Assembly (NCBI GenBank): GCA_016711105.1
Contig: JADJTO010000004.1
Coordinates: forward strand, 186,001-250,000
From: Micropruina sp.
GTDB taxonomy: Bacteria > Actinomycetota > Actinomycetes > Propionibacteriales > Propionibacteriaceae
DNA: 64,000 bases
Direction of reading: 5' to 3'
Under the pieces are notes generated by a model. That model ran no database searches. It worked only from the letters and a program-made list of their open reading frames with translations, and was not told the origin of the DNA. This document shows positions 44,306-54,957 of this stretch, piece after piece; the stretch's first letter is position 1, and each line of letters opens with the position of its first letter. A program made the translations under genes and the position numbers.

Positions 44306-46371
44306 GCCTCCGAACGCTCCTGGCGGAGGATGGCCAGCACCGCTTCGCCATACTGGTCACACTTCACTTTCCCCACGCCCGGTATTCCGATCAGGTCAGC
44401 GCTGGAGTCTGGACTACGTTCGGCGATCGCCATCAAGGTCGCGTCGGTGACGATGCAGAAGGCCGGAATCTTCGCCTGGTCCGCCTCCTGGCGGCGCCAC
44501 TCGGTCAGCATCGCCCACGTGTGCTCGTCGTAGCCGGGAGCGCAACCCAGATGCCGGCCCAACTTCAGTTCCGCACCAGAAGAGATCGACCTCTGGCAGA
44601 TCCGGCAGAGCGCCGTTTGAGCAGTCTTGACCTTCGGCCGACGGCCCCGGACCGGACGGGCCGGCTCGGCGGTGGGCCCGATTCCCTCCAAGAACCGGGA
44701 CGGCCGACGGCGCTGCCCGGCCCCTCCACGGGTCAGCGACCAGGACAAGCGTAGGAAGCGTCGGGCTCGGGTGACCCCGACGTAGAGCAGGCGCAACTCC
44801 TCGGCCAGCTGGGCCGGGCTCTGGGCGAGCGAGAACGGCAGGGTGCCCTCCTGCACTCCGGTCAGCGCCACCGCCTCCCACTCCAGGCCCTTGGCAGAGT
44901 GGAAGGTGGCCAGGGTGACGCCGGCTCCCGGCGGGGCGTGTTCGGTTCGCGATCGCTCGGCCAGTTCGGCGTTGAACTCAGGCAGACCCGCCCCGGGGTG
45001 GTTGGCGGCAAAGTCCTGGGCGAGGCCGAGCAAGGCGCTCAGTGACTCCCACTGTTCCCGGGCAGAACCCTGACCGGAGGGTGGTTGCGCGGTCCAGCCG
45101 TCTGCGGCGATGACGCTGCGCACGGCCGCGACGATCCCTGAGGGCTCTCCCCCCTGGACGGCCCGCAGACGAGCCAGCGCAGCCCGCACCTCGCGTCGCT
45201 CGAAAAAGCCCTCAGCGCCGCGCAGGGTGAACGGGATACCCGCGTGGGCCAGCGCCAGTTCCACCGCCGCGGATTGCGCATTCACCCGGTACAGCACGGC
45301 CATGTCGGGGTATCCAACGCCGTCGGCCGCCCGAGCCGCCAGCCACTGGGCCACTCCAGCGGTCTCCTGCGCTTCGGTCTGCGCCTCGGCGAACTCGGGC
45401 TCGGGGCCATCAGCCAGCTGGGCGATCAGCTGAACCCCCCGCCCACCCGTCCGGCGAGCGGCCAACAACAGCCGGTTGGCGAGGCCGACCACCTGCGGCG
45501 TGGAGCGGTAGTCCCTGACCAGCTCGATCACGACTGCGTCGCGATGCCGCACCCCGAAGTTGGTCAGGAAGCTGGACTGCGCACCGGCAAAGGAGTGAAT
45601 CGTCTGCGCGGGGTCGCCGACCACGCACAGATCAGTCGAGTCGCCGAGCCACAGGTCGAGCAACCGCTGCTGGGCCGGGCTGACGTCCTGGTACTCATCG
45701 ACCACAAGGTGCCGGTAGGTGCGGCGGATCTGAGTGGCGATGTCCGGCTGGTCCGACAGCAGGGCCACGGTGCAGAGCAGGACATCATCGAAGTCGATCA
45801 CCCCCCGTTCGGCCTTGAGCCGCTCGTAGTGGGCGTAAACGCGACCGATGGTGTCGGGGGAAAGGGAACTCACCTCCCGCCCCGCAGCTGTCGCGATCTC
45901 GGCGTAGTCGGACGGGAGCACGTTGGTCACCTTGGCCCACGAGATCTCAGTCAACAGATCCCGGATCTGTCCGACTTCGGGCCGCGTCTTCAGCTCCCGT
46001 GCTCCCGTTTCTGCCACCAGCCCGAAGCTGTTGTCGCTCACTCTGGGCAGGGCCGCCCCATAGGCTGTGGGCCAGAAGAACCGGGCCTGTCGCAGGGCTG
46101 CGGAGTGGAACGTTCGGGACTGGACCCGGGCCAGCCCCAGGCCACGCAATCGTCCCCGCAGTTCCCCGGCGGCTCGGGTGGTGAACGTCAAGGCGAGCAC
46201 AGCGGACGGGTCGTAGGCACCGACCAGGGAGCCGTACGCCACCCGATGCGTGATGGCCGTGGTCTTGCCCGTGCCGGCTCCGGCGATCACGGCCACCGGC
46301 GCGCCGAACGTGGTCGCCACCCGACGCTGTTCGGGGTCGAGCCGCGAGAGCACTCCTTCGGTGTCCGACAC
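44302..46371 (-). CDS. uvrD2: ATP-dependent DNA helicase UvrD2
   Basis: 689-residue SF1 helicase. Walker A GAGTGKTTAITHRV, motif II VVDEYQDVSPAQ, motif IV/V region TFHSAKGLEWEAV and GVTRARRFLRL. Then the UvrD2-specific four-Cys element (CRICQRS...RHLGC) and a C-terminal HRDC domain with IPGVGKVKCDQYGE. In mycobacteria UvrD2 is essential and works in repair and recombination. GTG at 46371 is chosen because TACAGT is 7 bases upstream (leaderless) and gives a normal start; GTG 46404 is an alternative. Divergent from mrx1. Confidence 0.93.
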   Translation of the reverse strand: MSDTEGVLSRLDPEQRRVATTFGAPVAVIAGAGTGKTTAITHRVAYGSLVGAYDPSAVLALTFTTRAAGELRGRLRGLGLARVQSRTFHSAALRQARFFWPTAYGAALPRVSDNSFGLVAETGARELKTRPEVGQIRDLLTEISWAKVTNVLPSDYAEIATAAGREVSSLSPDTIGRVYAHYERLKAERGVIDFDDVLLCTVALLSDQPDIATQIRRTYRHLVVDEYQDVSPAQQRLLDLWLGDSTDLCVVGDPAQTIHSFAGAQSSFLTNFGVRHRDAVVIELVRDYRSTPQVVGLANRLLLAARRTGGRGVQLIAQLADGPEPEFAEAQTEAQETAGVAQWLAARAADGVGYPDMAVLYRVNAQSAAVELALAHAGIPFTLRGAEGFFERREVRAALARLRAVQGGEPSGIVAAVRSVIAADGWTAQPPSGQGSAREQWESLSALLGLAQDFAANHPGAGLPEFNAELAERSRTEHAPPGAGVTLATFHSAKGLEWEAVALTGVQEGTLPFSLAQSPAQLAEELRLLYVGVTRARRFLRLSWSLTRGGAGQRRRPSRFLEGIGPTAEPARPVRGRRPKVKTAQTALCRICQRSISSGAELKLGRHLGCAPGYDEHTWAMLTEWRRQEADQAKIPAFCIVTDATLMAIAERSPDSSADLIGIPGVGKVKCDQYGEAVLAILRQERSEA

Positions 46372-46378
46372 GTGCAGA

Positions 46379-46408
46379 ACTGTAGGCACTGGCTGTGACA
46401 GCACCCAA
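46379..46408 (-). promoter_or_regulatory. uvrD2 promoter, probably leaderless
   Basis: Minus strand: TTGGGT (46408-46403), 18 bases, TACAGT (46384-46379), 7 bases before GTG 46371. Confidence 0.5.
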
Positions 46409-46410
46409 TC

Positions 46411-46437
46411 GGGAATGCCGACCCCACCTGAGCCGTT
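46411..46437 (+). promoter_or_regulatory. SigR-type promoter of mycoredoxin
   Basis: GGGAAT (46411-46416), an 18-base spacer and GTT (46435-46437), 8 bases before the mrx1 ATG. This is a perfect match to the SigR/SigH consensus and places mycoredoxin under the sigma factor encoded at 20.5-21.1 kb. Confidence 0.85.
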
Positions 46438-46445
46438 GCACCGGC

Positions 46446-46690
46446 ATGGCTCAGATCACGGTGTTCTCAACCGGTTGGTGCGGTTACTGCCACCGGCTGC
46501 GCGCCCAACTGAAGCGCTCGGGGATCGACTTCGACGAGGTTGACATCGAGGCAGATCCCGACGGCGAGGAACTGGTCACGTTCGTCAACGGCGGTTACGC
46601 GACGGTGCCGACCGTCCTGTTCGCAGACGGTGGCACCCTGACCAACCCTCGATCAACCAGGTCCAACAGCGGCTGGCGGAGTTGGGCTGA
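46446..46690 (+). pseudogene. mrx1: mycoredoxin-1 (glutaredoxin-like), frameshifted near the end
   Basis: About 81 residues. The redox motif is WCGYC, followed by HRLRAQLKRSGIDFDEVDIE and TVPTVLFADGGTL. It reduces mixed disulfides of mycothiol. The frame is lost in the CCC at 46646-46648; adding one C restores SINQVQQRLAELG and a stop at 46690, the normal ending. Sequence error is likely. Its promoter is of the SigR type, as in relatives. Confidence 0.88.
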
Positions 46691-46759
46691 GCTCGTCCCC
46701 GGCGCGGAGACGGGCCACGAACAAAACTGCCGGTTCCCGCCCCTATGGTGGTTCTCACC

Positions 46760-49700
46760 ATGACCGGCCTGTCCATTCACACCGCCACGTCAGCGGCCGA
46801 CCTGGCGCCGCGACTGGCCGCTGCCCTGTCGGGTTCGCGGTCTGATGCGCTCGCCGCCGACGTCATCTGTGTCCCGACCACCAGCCTGCAACGCTGGCTC
46901 ACCCAGCAATTGGCGCGGGCTGGCAGCGGGCAGGGCATTTGCGCGGGCGTGGACTTCTTGTCCTTCCCCGCGTTGCAGGCACGCGTCCGGGGCTTGGTCG
47001 ACGACGAGCCCGACCCCTGGGCCCCGAACAGCCTGGTGTGGACGCTGCTGGCTGTCCTCGAGGAGGCGCCGGACGACCCGGCTTTGGCCCTGCTCAATCG
47101 GCACCTGGCGGCCTCCCGACAACGCTTTGGCCCGGCCCTGCGGATTGCGCACCTCTTCGCTCGTTATGCCGAATGGCGTCCCGAACTGATCGACGCTTGG
47201 GCGCGCGGGGAGAACGGACCGGCCACCGACGTCGACGCCTGGCAGCCGCGGCTGTGGCGGTTGGCAGTGGCCCAGCTGGGTGTAAACCCCTTGGCTCGGA
47301 TCGATGAGGAGCTGGCCGCCCTGGCATCCGGGCCGAGCAGACTCGCCCTTCCCGGACGGTTGGACGTGTTCGCGCCGCTGCGACTGAGCCCCGCCAGGCT
47401 CGACTGTTGGAGGCTCTGGCGGCCGATCGAGCGGTCAACCTGTGGCTCGTCCGCTCCAGCGGTGGCCAACGCCAGCCGCACCACGTGTTGAATCAACGGC
47501 TCGGCCGGGACGACCGTGCTCTGGCCGCAACCCTGCCGTCGGACCCTTTGTCTACGCCGGGGGCACCACGCGCCACCACGGTCCTCGGCTGGCTTCAGTC
47601 CGACATTGAGTCCGATCGCAGCACTCCCCCACCCAGAACCGCCGATCCGTCTGACCGATCCGTGCAGTTTCATGCGGCCCACGGGCTTGATCGCCAAGTC
47701 GAGGTCCTTCGAGAGGTGGTGACGGTCCTGATGGCCGCAGATCCCACCTTGGAACCCCGGGACATCGTGGTCGGCTGCGCCGACCTGACCAGTGCCGCTC
47801 CTTTGATCAACGCGGCCTTCACGTTCCCCGCCGGAGCTGAAGGACCTGCATCCGGCGAGCGCCTTCCGGGTCGAGGTCAGCGATCGTACCGCCGCCGATA
47901 TCAACCCTTTGGTGGAGATCCTGCTCCGCCTGTTGCGTCTGCCCACCTCGCGAGTCGACCTCGCCGAGTTGCTCGACTTCTGCGCCCAACCCGCGGTGGC
48001 AGCCCGCTTCGGCCTTCGACCAGAGGACGCCGAGCGGATCAGCGACTTGGCCGAACGATCCGGCATCCGTTGGGGGCTCAGCCCGGGCCATCGGGCTCAG
48101 TTCGGGCTGGGTGGGTTCCGCCAGAACACCTGGATCTCAGGCCTGCAACGACTGCTGTTGGGCATCGCGCTGACCGAGGACGACCTCACCGCGGCGAAGA
48201 CAACCCTGCCTTTCGACGACATCGAATCCTCCGACGTGCAGTTGCTCGGTGGGCTGAGCGAGTTGATCTCCCGGTTGAACAGACTGATCGGGCTGTTCGA
48301 GGAACCCCGCTCCGATCGCGGAATGGATGGACCGCGCCCGGACTGCGCTCGAGTGGACCACCGCCGTGTCGGGAGATGACTCGTGGCAACAACCACACCT
48401 CCTGCTGGGGCTCAGCGCCATCGCGGATCGCGGCGGGAGGGCGCTGTTGAACGCCTCCGACGTGATCAGCGTGCTGACCGATCGATTCCTCTCCACCCCC
48501 GCCCGACCTACCTTCGGGAACGGGTCGCTCTCGGTGTGCTCCCTGGCCTCGCTGCGGTTGATCCCGCATCGGGTGATCTGCCTGGTTGGGCTCGATGACG
48601 GGGCCTTCCCGCACCCACCCTCAAGAGACGGTGACGACCTGTTGTTGCGCGACCCGCACCCCACCGATCCACATCCCTCGGCAACCGACCGGCAGATCCT
48701 GCTCGACGCAATCATGTCCGCCTCACAAACTCTGGTGTTGATCTACCAGGGACGCTCGCAGACCACCAACGAGGTCGTCGTGCCACCAGCCCCGGTCCTG
48801 GATCTGATCGAGGCGATCGACGGGACGGCTACGGCACCGAGCGGCGAACCGCTCTCGTCCTGGCTCACCACCCAACATCCCTTGCAGCCCTTCGACCCGC
48901 GCTACTTTCGGGGGAACCCGACCAGCTTCGACACCGCCGCCCTGCACGGCGCGGGGGCCTTGACCGGGCCGCGGCGGGATCGTCCGGACCCTCGGGCCCC
49001 GCTCGCCGAGCCGGAACCTGACCGCGAAGTGAGCTTGGGAGATCTCAGCGCCTTCTTCACCCACCCGGCGAAGTACTACCTGCGTAAGCGCACCGGGCTG
49101 AGCCTGTTCACCGCGCAGGCGGCCAGTGCGGAGATTCCGATCGAGCCGGACACCTTGGAACGCTGGAAGATCGGGGAGCGAATGCTCGACTTGGCCCGCT
49201 CCGGCCACGACGCCTCTCTCGTCACCCGCGCCGAGTGGCTCCGAGGCGCGGTGCCCCCAGGTCAGTTGGGAGTCCGCTTGCTCGAGGAGCTCAAGTCCGA
49301 GGTCGGCGAGGTGACCAGGTGGCTCCCGGACGCGGCTCGGGGCAGCAGCGAGGTTGACGACATCTCCATCGATCTTGACGGCGTCCGGCTCAGCGGGCGA
49401 CTGCACGCCTTCGACGGTCAACTGGTCAGCACCGAGTACTCCAACTTGCAGCCCAAGCACCGCTTGGCGGCCTGGATCCGAGTGCTCGCGTTGGCCGCGG
49501 CCACGGACCGCCCCAGCACCGCCCTCGTGTTGACCAAGCGGGCCCGCACGCGATTGCGCTCCGGCTCGCCGATGCAAGCGCGGGCAATACTGCGGGGATT
49601 GCTCGCCATCTACGCCGCCGGACTGCGTTCTCCGCTGCCGATGCCGGTGCGCGTGGCCGAACGGTTCGCTTCCTTGCGCGCTTCCCGACAGGATCCGCTG

Positions 49701-49904
49701 GAGTTCGACGGCAGGAAACTCAATCAACAGTGGCACTTCGACAAGGACCGGGCATGGTCGTGGTTCTACGACGACCACCTGCACCTGTTGAGCGTCGGTC
49801 GAAGCGCCACCGACCCGGTGGCCTTCCCCGAGGAGACCACACTGCTCGGCGCACTGGCCCGGACGGTCTGGGACGACCTGACCCAGAACGAGGAGCGGCT
49901 GTGA
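46760..49904 (+). pseudogene. recC: exodeoxyribonuclease V subunit gamma (RecC), three frameshifts
   Basis: RecC recognises Chi-like sites and scaffolds RecBCD. From ATG 46760 the frame covers the N-terminal helicase-like domain (SLQRWLTQQLARA, FLSFPALQARVR). It changes near 47403 (one base short) to LLEALAADRAVNLWLV, near 47843 (one base long) to LHPASAFRVEVSDRTAADINP, and near 48311 (one base long) to IAEWMDRARTALEWTT, ending RTVWDDLTQNEERL. The corrected protein is about 1047 residues. recB and recD follow intact with four-base overlaps, so errors are at least as likely as true decay. Confidence 0.85.
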
Positions 49905-52900
49905 GCGAGTTCGACCCCTGGGGCCCGCTGCCCAGCGGAACGACGGTGCTGCAGGCCTCCGCGGGGACCGGCAAGACGCACACGATCGCCGCGCTGGCGA
50001 CCCGCTACGTCGCCGAGGGTCTCGCCACCATCGATCAGCTGCTGATCGTCACGTTCAGCCGGGACGCTGCCCGCGAACTGCGTCGCCGAGTCCGCGATCG
50101 CCTTCAGCACGCCCTCGCCGAGCAGGGAGCAGAGCAGGAATCACCCGCCCGGAAGCGCCTGCAGCAAGCGATCCTGGAGCTGGACCAGGCCATGATCATG
50201 ACCCTGCACGAGTTCGCCCTCGCCATGTTCTCGGGCCTGGGGGTGCTTGCGGCTCAGGACCCGCAGGCACGTTTGGTAGAGGACGCCTCACCGCTGGTGC
50301 GCGAGATCGCCCACGATCTGTACCTGCAGCGGTACTGCCACCTCGTCGAGGCCAAGCCACCCTTCCCCTACCGGGACCAACAACGCGACGGCGAACTGAT
50401 CCGCTCCGGGGCGTTTCGCCTTAGCCAGGACGCCCTGTTCGATGCCACCGCCCCCTTGGTCCCCTCCGGGGCGGTCGGTGCTGCCGGTCAGCGGGTGAGC
50501 TTCGCCCAGGACGTGCGGCGCGAGGCCACGCAACGCAAGCGAGCCCTGGGCGTCTTCACCTTCGACGACCAACTGCTGCGGCTCCGGGACTCCCTGATCG
50601 ACCCAGACACCGGCGAGGCCAGCCGGCAGCGGCTCCGGCAAAGCTTCGCCGTGGTGCTGGTAGATGAGTTCCAAGACACCGACCCGGTCCAATGGGACAT
50701 CCTTCGCCTTGCCTTCCATGGGCACCGGCCGCTGATCTTGATCGGCGACCCCAAGCAGGCCATCTACGCCTTTCGAGGCGCGGATGTGCGCTCGTACCTG
50801 GCGGCTTGCCGTGTGGCCGAACGCACCCACGTCTTGTCCACCAACTATCGGGCCGATCGTGGACTCGTGGCCGCGCTGGACAACTTGTTCGCCGGCTTGA
50901 GCGTCGGGGCAGGGATCGAGGTCCTTCCGGTGGCTGCTGTCCACGAACCCCGGCTTTTCGGCCCCGACGGCTCCCCGTTGCGGGCGCCGATCCGGTTGCG
51001 CACGCTCACCGAAAGGGCCACCGCCGATCGGACGCGCAAACGAATCACCGACGATCTGGTGGCCGAGGTGAGCGCCCTGCTGGCCGGAGATTTCACCATG
51101 CAGGCCGCGGGCGGCGCAGAGCGGCGGCCACTTCGACCCGACGACATCGCCGTCCTGGTGCGGCGAAACCGTCGCGGTCGAGAGATCACCCAGGCATTGC
51201 GAGCCGCCGGAATCCCCGTCGCTTTCAGTGGTGCCGACAGCATCTTCTCCTCCTCCTCCGCGACCGCCTGGCGCACCCTGCTCGCAGCCTTGGCCAGCCC
51301 TCGTCCCGCCGAGGTCCGGGCCGCGGCGCTGACTGACTTCTTCGGTATCGGCATGGCCGAGTTGGCTGCCGCCGGGGAAGACACCCTCGGGGAGTGGACA
51401 GCGTCGCTGCGCCGCTGGGACCGGGTGCTGTCCCGGGGAGGTGTGGCGGCGCTCTTCGCCGAGATCACCGCGGAGACCCGTTTCAGCGCCCGGGTTCTGG
51501 CCCTGCGCAATGGAGAGCGGCTGATGACTGACTACCGCCACGTGATGCAACTGCTGCACGAGGCGACCGGAACGATCCGCCCCACCGCGACCGCTCTGCT
51601 CGAGTGGCTGAGCCGGGAGATGGACTCCTCAAGCCTGGCTGTCGAACGGACCAGGCGTTTGGAGACCGACGCCCAGGCCGTCCAAGTCAAGACGATTCAC
51701 AAGGCGAAAGGCCTCCAATTCGGGGTCGTGCTGCTCCCGGATCTGACCGAGCAACGCTCGCCCAAGGATGAAGACACCAGGCTGGTGTTCCACGACGCCG
51801 ACGGGGTGCGGGTGCTCGACGTGGGCGGCAAAGGAGCCCCCGGCCGGGGTTCCCGGTTCAGCCAACACCAGCAGGAAGAGTCCGAGGACGCTCTGCGCAG
51901 CCTCTACGTCGCCTTCACCCGGGCCCAGAATCTGATCATCTGCTGGTGGGCCCGGACGAAGGCCAACACCGAGACCGCGCCGCTGCATCGACTGCTGTTC
52001 CGCGATCGGGCCGCCGGAGGCCAGCCGGCCCCCGGTTACCCGCTGGAGACGGCCCCCGGCGATGGAGACCCGGCCGACCTGCCCTGGCTGCCCGGTTCGG
52101 GGATCGAAGCGTCACCGGCGCTCCCGCAGCCGATTCGGGAACGTTCCCTGGCCGGCGCCCAATCGACCCGGCTGCAGGGGGCTCGCTTCGCCCGGTCGGT
52201 CGACCGGGACTGGCGCCGGACGTCCTACTCGGGCCTGACCGCCGAGGCTCACGCCGATGGCGCCTGGCTGGAGATCGCCCCCGAAATCACCTCCGACGAA
52301 GGCTCCCCGGACGCCGACGAGCCCCACCTGGAGGAAGAACTGCCGATGGCCGGGCTGCCCGGTGGTGCTCAGTTCGGAACCCCCGTCCACGCCGTCCTCG
52401 AATCGGCCGACTGGAGCGTCGAGCCCAGCGCCGACCTCGCTGAGTCGGCTCGCGGCCGGTTGCGGCAGAGCGCGGCGACGGTGCTGCCCCGGCTTCCGCT
52501 TCCGGGCGTGAGCGCACCGCAACTCGCCGACGCGCTCCTGCCCAGCATCCTCACCCCATTGGGCACCCTGACCGACAACCGCCGGCTGGTCGACATCGCT
52601 TCCTCCGATCGCCTCAACGAACTCGACTTCGAGTTGGAGCTTGGCGATGTCAGCACCTCGACGCTGGCCGACATCGCCGCCTCCCTGGCGCGTCACCTTC
52701 CGCAGGACGATCCGTTGGCCAAGTACGCGCAGGACTTGGCCGAACCACGGCTGGCCGGCCAAACCCTCCGCGGTTTCCTCACCGGCAGCATAGATTCCGT
52801 GCTGCGCGTCCGGACGTCCGGGGCCCCGGATCGATTCGTCGTGGTCGACTACAAGACCAACCGTCTCGGCTCGGGACGCCTTGGTTCTGCTGACTATGAC

Positions 52901-53173
52901 CAGGCCTCACTGGCCCAAGCGATGCGGGCGAGCCACTACCCGCTGCAGGCGATTCTCTACAGCGTCGCGCTGCACCGCTTCCTCACCTCCCGGCTTCCCG
53001 GCTACGACCCGTCGCTCAACCTCGGTGGCGTGCTCTACCTGTTCCTGCGGGGGATGACCGGCGGGGAGCCGGTGCCGGCGGACGGGGCCCGCACCGGGGT
53101 CTTCGCCTGGCAACCCCCCGCAGCACTGGTCAGCGAACTGTCCGAGTTGCTCAGCGATGGTCCTCGGCCATGA
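49901..53173 (+). CDS. recB: exodeoxyribonuclease V subunit beta (RecB)
   Basis: 1090-residue helicase-nuclease. Walker A QASAGTGKTHT, motif II VLVDEFQDTDPVQW, motif V/VI QVKTIHKAKGLQF and YVAFTRAQN. The C-terminal nuclease domain carries GTPVHAVLE and the active-site motif VVVDYKTNRLG. GTG at 49901 overlaps the recC stop (GTGA). A second in-frame start upstream would only read through recC. Confidence 0.95.
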   Translation: MSEFDPWGPLPSGTTVLQASAGTGKTHTIAALATRYVAEGLATIDQLLIVTFSRDAARELRRRVRDRLQHALAEQGAEQESPARKRLQQAILELDQAMIMTLHEFALAMFSGLGVLAAQDPQARLVEDASPLVREIAHDLYLQRYCHLVEAKPPFPYRDQQRDGELIRSGAFRLSQDALFDATAPLVPSGAVGAAGQRVSFAQDVRREATQRKRALGVFTFDDQLLRLRDSLIDPDTGEASRQRLRQSFAVVLVDEFQDTDPVQWDILRLAFHGHRPLILIGDPKQAIYAFRGADVRSYLAACRVAERTHVLSTNYRADRGLVAALDNLFAGLSVGAGIEVLPVAAVHEPRLFGPDGSPLRAPIRLRTLTERATADRTRKRITDDLVAEVSALLAGDFTMQAAGGAERRPLRPDDIAVLVRRNRRGREITQALRAAGIPVAFSGADSIFSSSSATAWRTLLAALASPRPAEVRAAALTDFFGIGMAELAAAGEDTLGEWTASLRRWDRVLSRGGVAALFAEITAETRFSARVLALRNGERLMTDYRHVMQLLHEATGTIRPTATALLEWLSREMDSSSLAVERTRRLETDAQAVQVKTIHKAKGLQFGVVLLPDLTEQRSPKDEDTRLVFHDADGVRVLDVGGKGAPGRGSRFSQHQQEESEDALRSLYVAFTRAQNLIICWWARTKANTETAPLHRLLFRDRAAGGQPAPGYPLETAPGDGDPADLPWLPGSGIEASPALPQPIRERSLAGAQSTRLQGARFARSVDRDWRRTSYSGLTAEAHADGAWLEIAPEITSDEGSPDADEPHLEEELPMAGLPGGAQFGTPVHAVLESADWSVEPSADLAESARGRLRQSAATVLPRLPLPGVSAPQLADALLPSILTPLGTLTDNRRLVDIASSDRLNELDFELELGDVSTSTLADIAASLARHLPQDDPLAKYAQDLAEPRLAGQTLRGFLTGSIDSVLRVRTSGAPDRFVVVDYKTNRLGSGRLGSADYDQASLAQAMRASHYPLQAILYSVALHRFLTSRLPGYDPSLNLGGVLYLFLRGMTGGEPVPADGARTGVFAWQPPAALVSELSELLSDGPRP

Positions 53174-54957
53174 TCGATGCGGCGATGTCGGTCAGCGCCA
53201 CCGGCCTTCTCCGGCGCTTCCATGAGGTGGGGGTGCTCGGCTGGGCCGATCTGCACGCCGCGCAACAGTTGTGTCACCTCTACGACGAGCGGGATGAGTC
53301 GGTGGCCCTGGCTCTTGCCCTGACCGTGCGGGCCTTGCGCGGTGGCTCGGTCTGCCTGGATCTCTCCGCCGTGCGCGAGTTGGCGTTCGAGACCGAAGAG
53401 ACGCTGGAGCAGGTGCCCGACGAGCTGTGGCCCGAACCCGCCTCGTGGCACGACAAGCTGACCGCCAGCCCGGCGGTCACCACCGGAGCCGACGCCTTCG
53501 GGTCACGTCCGCTGCGTCTGGTCGGCCAGCTCCTCTATCTGGAGCGCTACTGGCGAGCCGAGGAAAGCGTCCGTGTGCAGCTTCTCCGGCGTCAGGCAGG
53601 GCTGGTCCGTGACGCCCCACCCGAGGCCAATGCCCGGCTGGACGCCCTGTTCAGCCGGGATCCGGGAGGCTGGCAGCGTACGGCGGCAGCCCTCAGCCTG
53701 GTCTCGCCGCTCACGGTCATCGCCGGGGGTCCCGGCACTGGCAAGACAGCCACCATTGCCCGGCTGCTCTCCCTGCTGCTCTCCGAAGAGCCCGGGCTCC
53801 GGATCGCCTTGGCGGCACCGACGGGGAAAGCAGCCGCTCGGATGGATCAGGCCCTGCAGGAGGCCATTGCCGGATTGCCCTCCGAATGGGAGTCGACCCT
53901 CACCGGCCTATCGGCTCAGACCCTGCATCGGCTACTTGGCTGGATCCCGGAATCGCGGAGCAGATTTCGCCACAACGCCGACAATCCGCTGCCACATGAC
54001 GTCGTGGTCGTCGATGAACTCTCCATGGTGTCGCTCAGCCTGATGGCACGGCTGATGGAGGCGGTGCGTCCTTCCGCCCGACTGATCCTGGTCGGGGACC
54101 CTGACCAGCTGGCCTCGGTGGAGGCCGGGCCAGTGCTGGCCGACATTGTGGCCGCCAACTGGCCCTCCCTGCCGGGGGCAGCCGTTTCCCTCGGCGGCCT
54201 GGCAATCGGCCGGCTGAGCGGTCCGGTGGTGCAGCTGCGCCACAACCACCGCTTCGATGGGGCGATAGGCGATCTTGCCAGCTTCGTCCGCGCCGGCGAC
54301 GCCGACAGCGCGGTGGGGCTCTTGCGCTCGGGTTCGGACCAGGTGAGTCTCTCCTCGGTGTCCGAGGCCGGAGCAGCCCTCAAGGACAGGGTGGTCACAG
54401 CGGCTCGAACCGTTGACTGGGCGGCCCGAGCCGGTGAGGTGGGTGAGGCGTTGGCCGCGTTGGACAGTCACCGGCTGCTATGTGCCCACCGAAGGGGACC
54501 TTTCGGCGTGGCCGGGTGGGCCCGCCGGGTGGAGAAGTGGCTCCGCGATGACGTGCCGGGGTTCGGGTTGGAAGGCGAGTGGTACACCGGACGTCCGGTG
54601 ATGATCAGCCGGAACTCCGCGGAGTTGGGCCTCTACAACGGAGACACCGGTCTGGTCATGATCCGCAACGGGCAACCGAGGGTGTACTTCGGCGATGGCC
54701 GTTCCGTATCCCCCTTCTTGCTCGAGGGCGCTCAAACCGTCTTTGCCATGACCGTGCACAAAGCCCAGGGCAGCCAGTTCACGTCTGTGAGCGTCGTCCT
54801 GCCCGAGGCGGATTCACCCATCCTGAGTCGGGAGCTCCTGTACACCGCGATCACCCGTGCCTCCGAGCGGGTGACCCTGATCGGCACCGAGGAGGCGGTT
54901 CGGCGGGCGATCCAGCGGCCCGCGCGGCGTGCCAGTGGGCTACGCGAACGGATCTGA
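53170..54957 (+). CDS. recD: exodeoxyribonuclease V subunit alpha (RecD)
   Basis: 595-residue 5'-3' helicase subunit. Walker A GGPGTGKTATIARLL, APTGKAAARM, motif II VVVDELSMVSLSLM, GDPDQLASVEAGPVL, and the UvrD-C-like MTVHKAQGSQF with YTAITRASERV. ATG at 53170 overlaps the recB stop. The 3' end overlaps nudC by 18 bases (convergent). Confidence 0.95.
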   Translation: MIDAAMSVSATGLLRRFHEVGVLGWADLHAAQQLCHLYDERDESVALALALTVRALRGGSVCLDLSAVRELAFETEETLEQVPDELWPEPASWHDKLTASPAVTTGADAFGSRPLRLVGQLLYLERYWRAEESVRVQLLRRQAGLVRDAPPEANARLDALFSRDPGGWQRTAAALSLVSPLTVIAGGPGTGKTATIARLLSLLLSEEPGLRIALAAPTGKAAARMDQALQEAIAGLPSEWESTLTGLSAQTLHRLLGWIPESRSRFRHNADNPLPHDVVVVDELSMVSLSLMARLMEAVRPSARLILVGDPDQLASVEAGPVLADIVAANWPSLPGAAVSLGGLAIGRLSGPVVQLRHNHRFDGAIGDLASFVRAGDADSAVGLLRSGSDQVSLSSVSEAGAALKDRVVTAARTVDWAARAGEVGEALAALDSHRLLCAHRRGPFGVAGWARRVEKWLRDDVPGFGLEGEWYTGRPVMISRNSAELGLYNGDTGLVMIRNGQPRVYFGDGRSVSPFLLEGAQTVFAMTVHKAQGSQFTSVSVVLPEADSPILSRELLYTAITRASERVTLIGTEEAVRRAIQRPARRASGLRERI

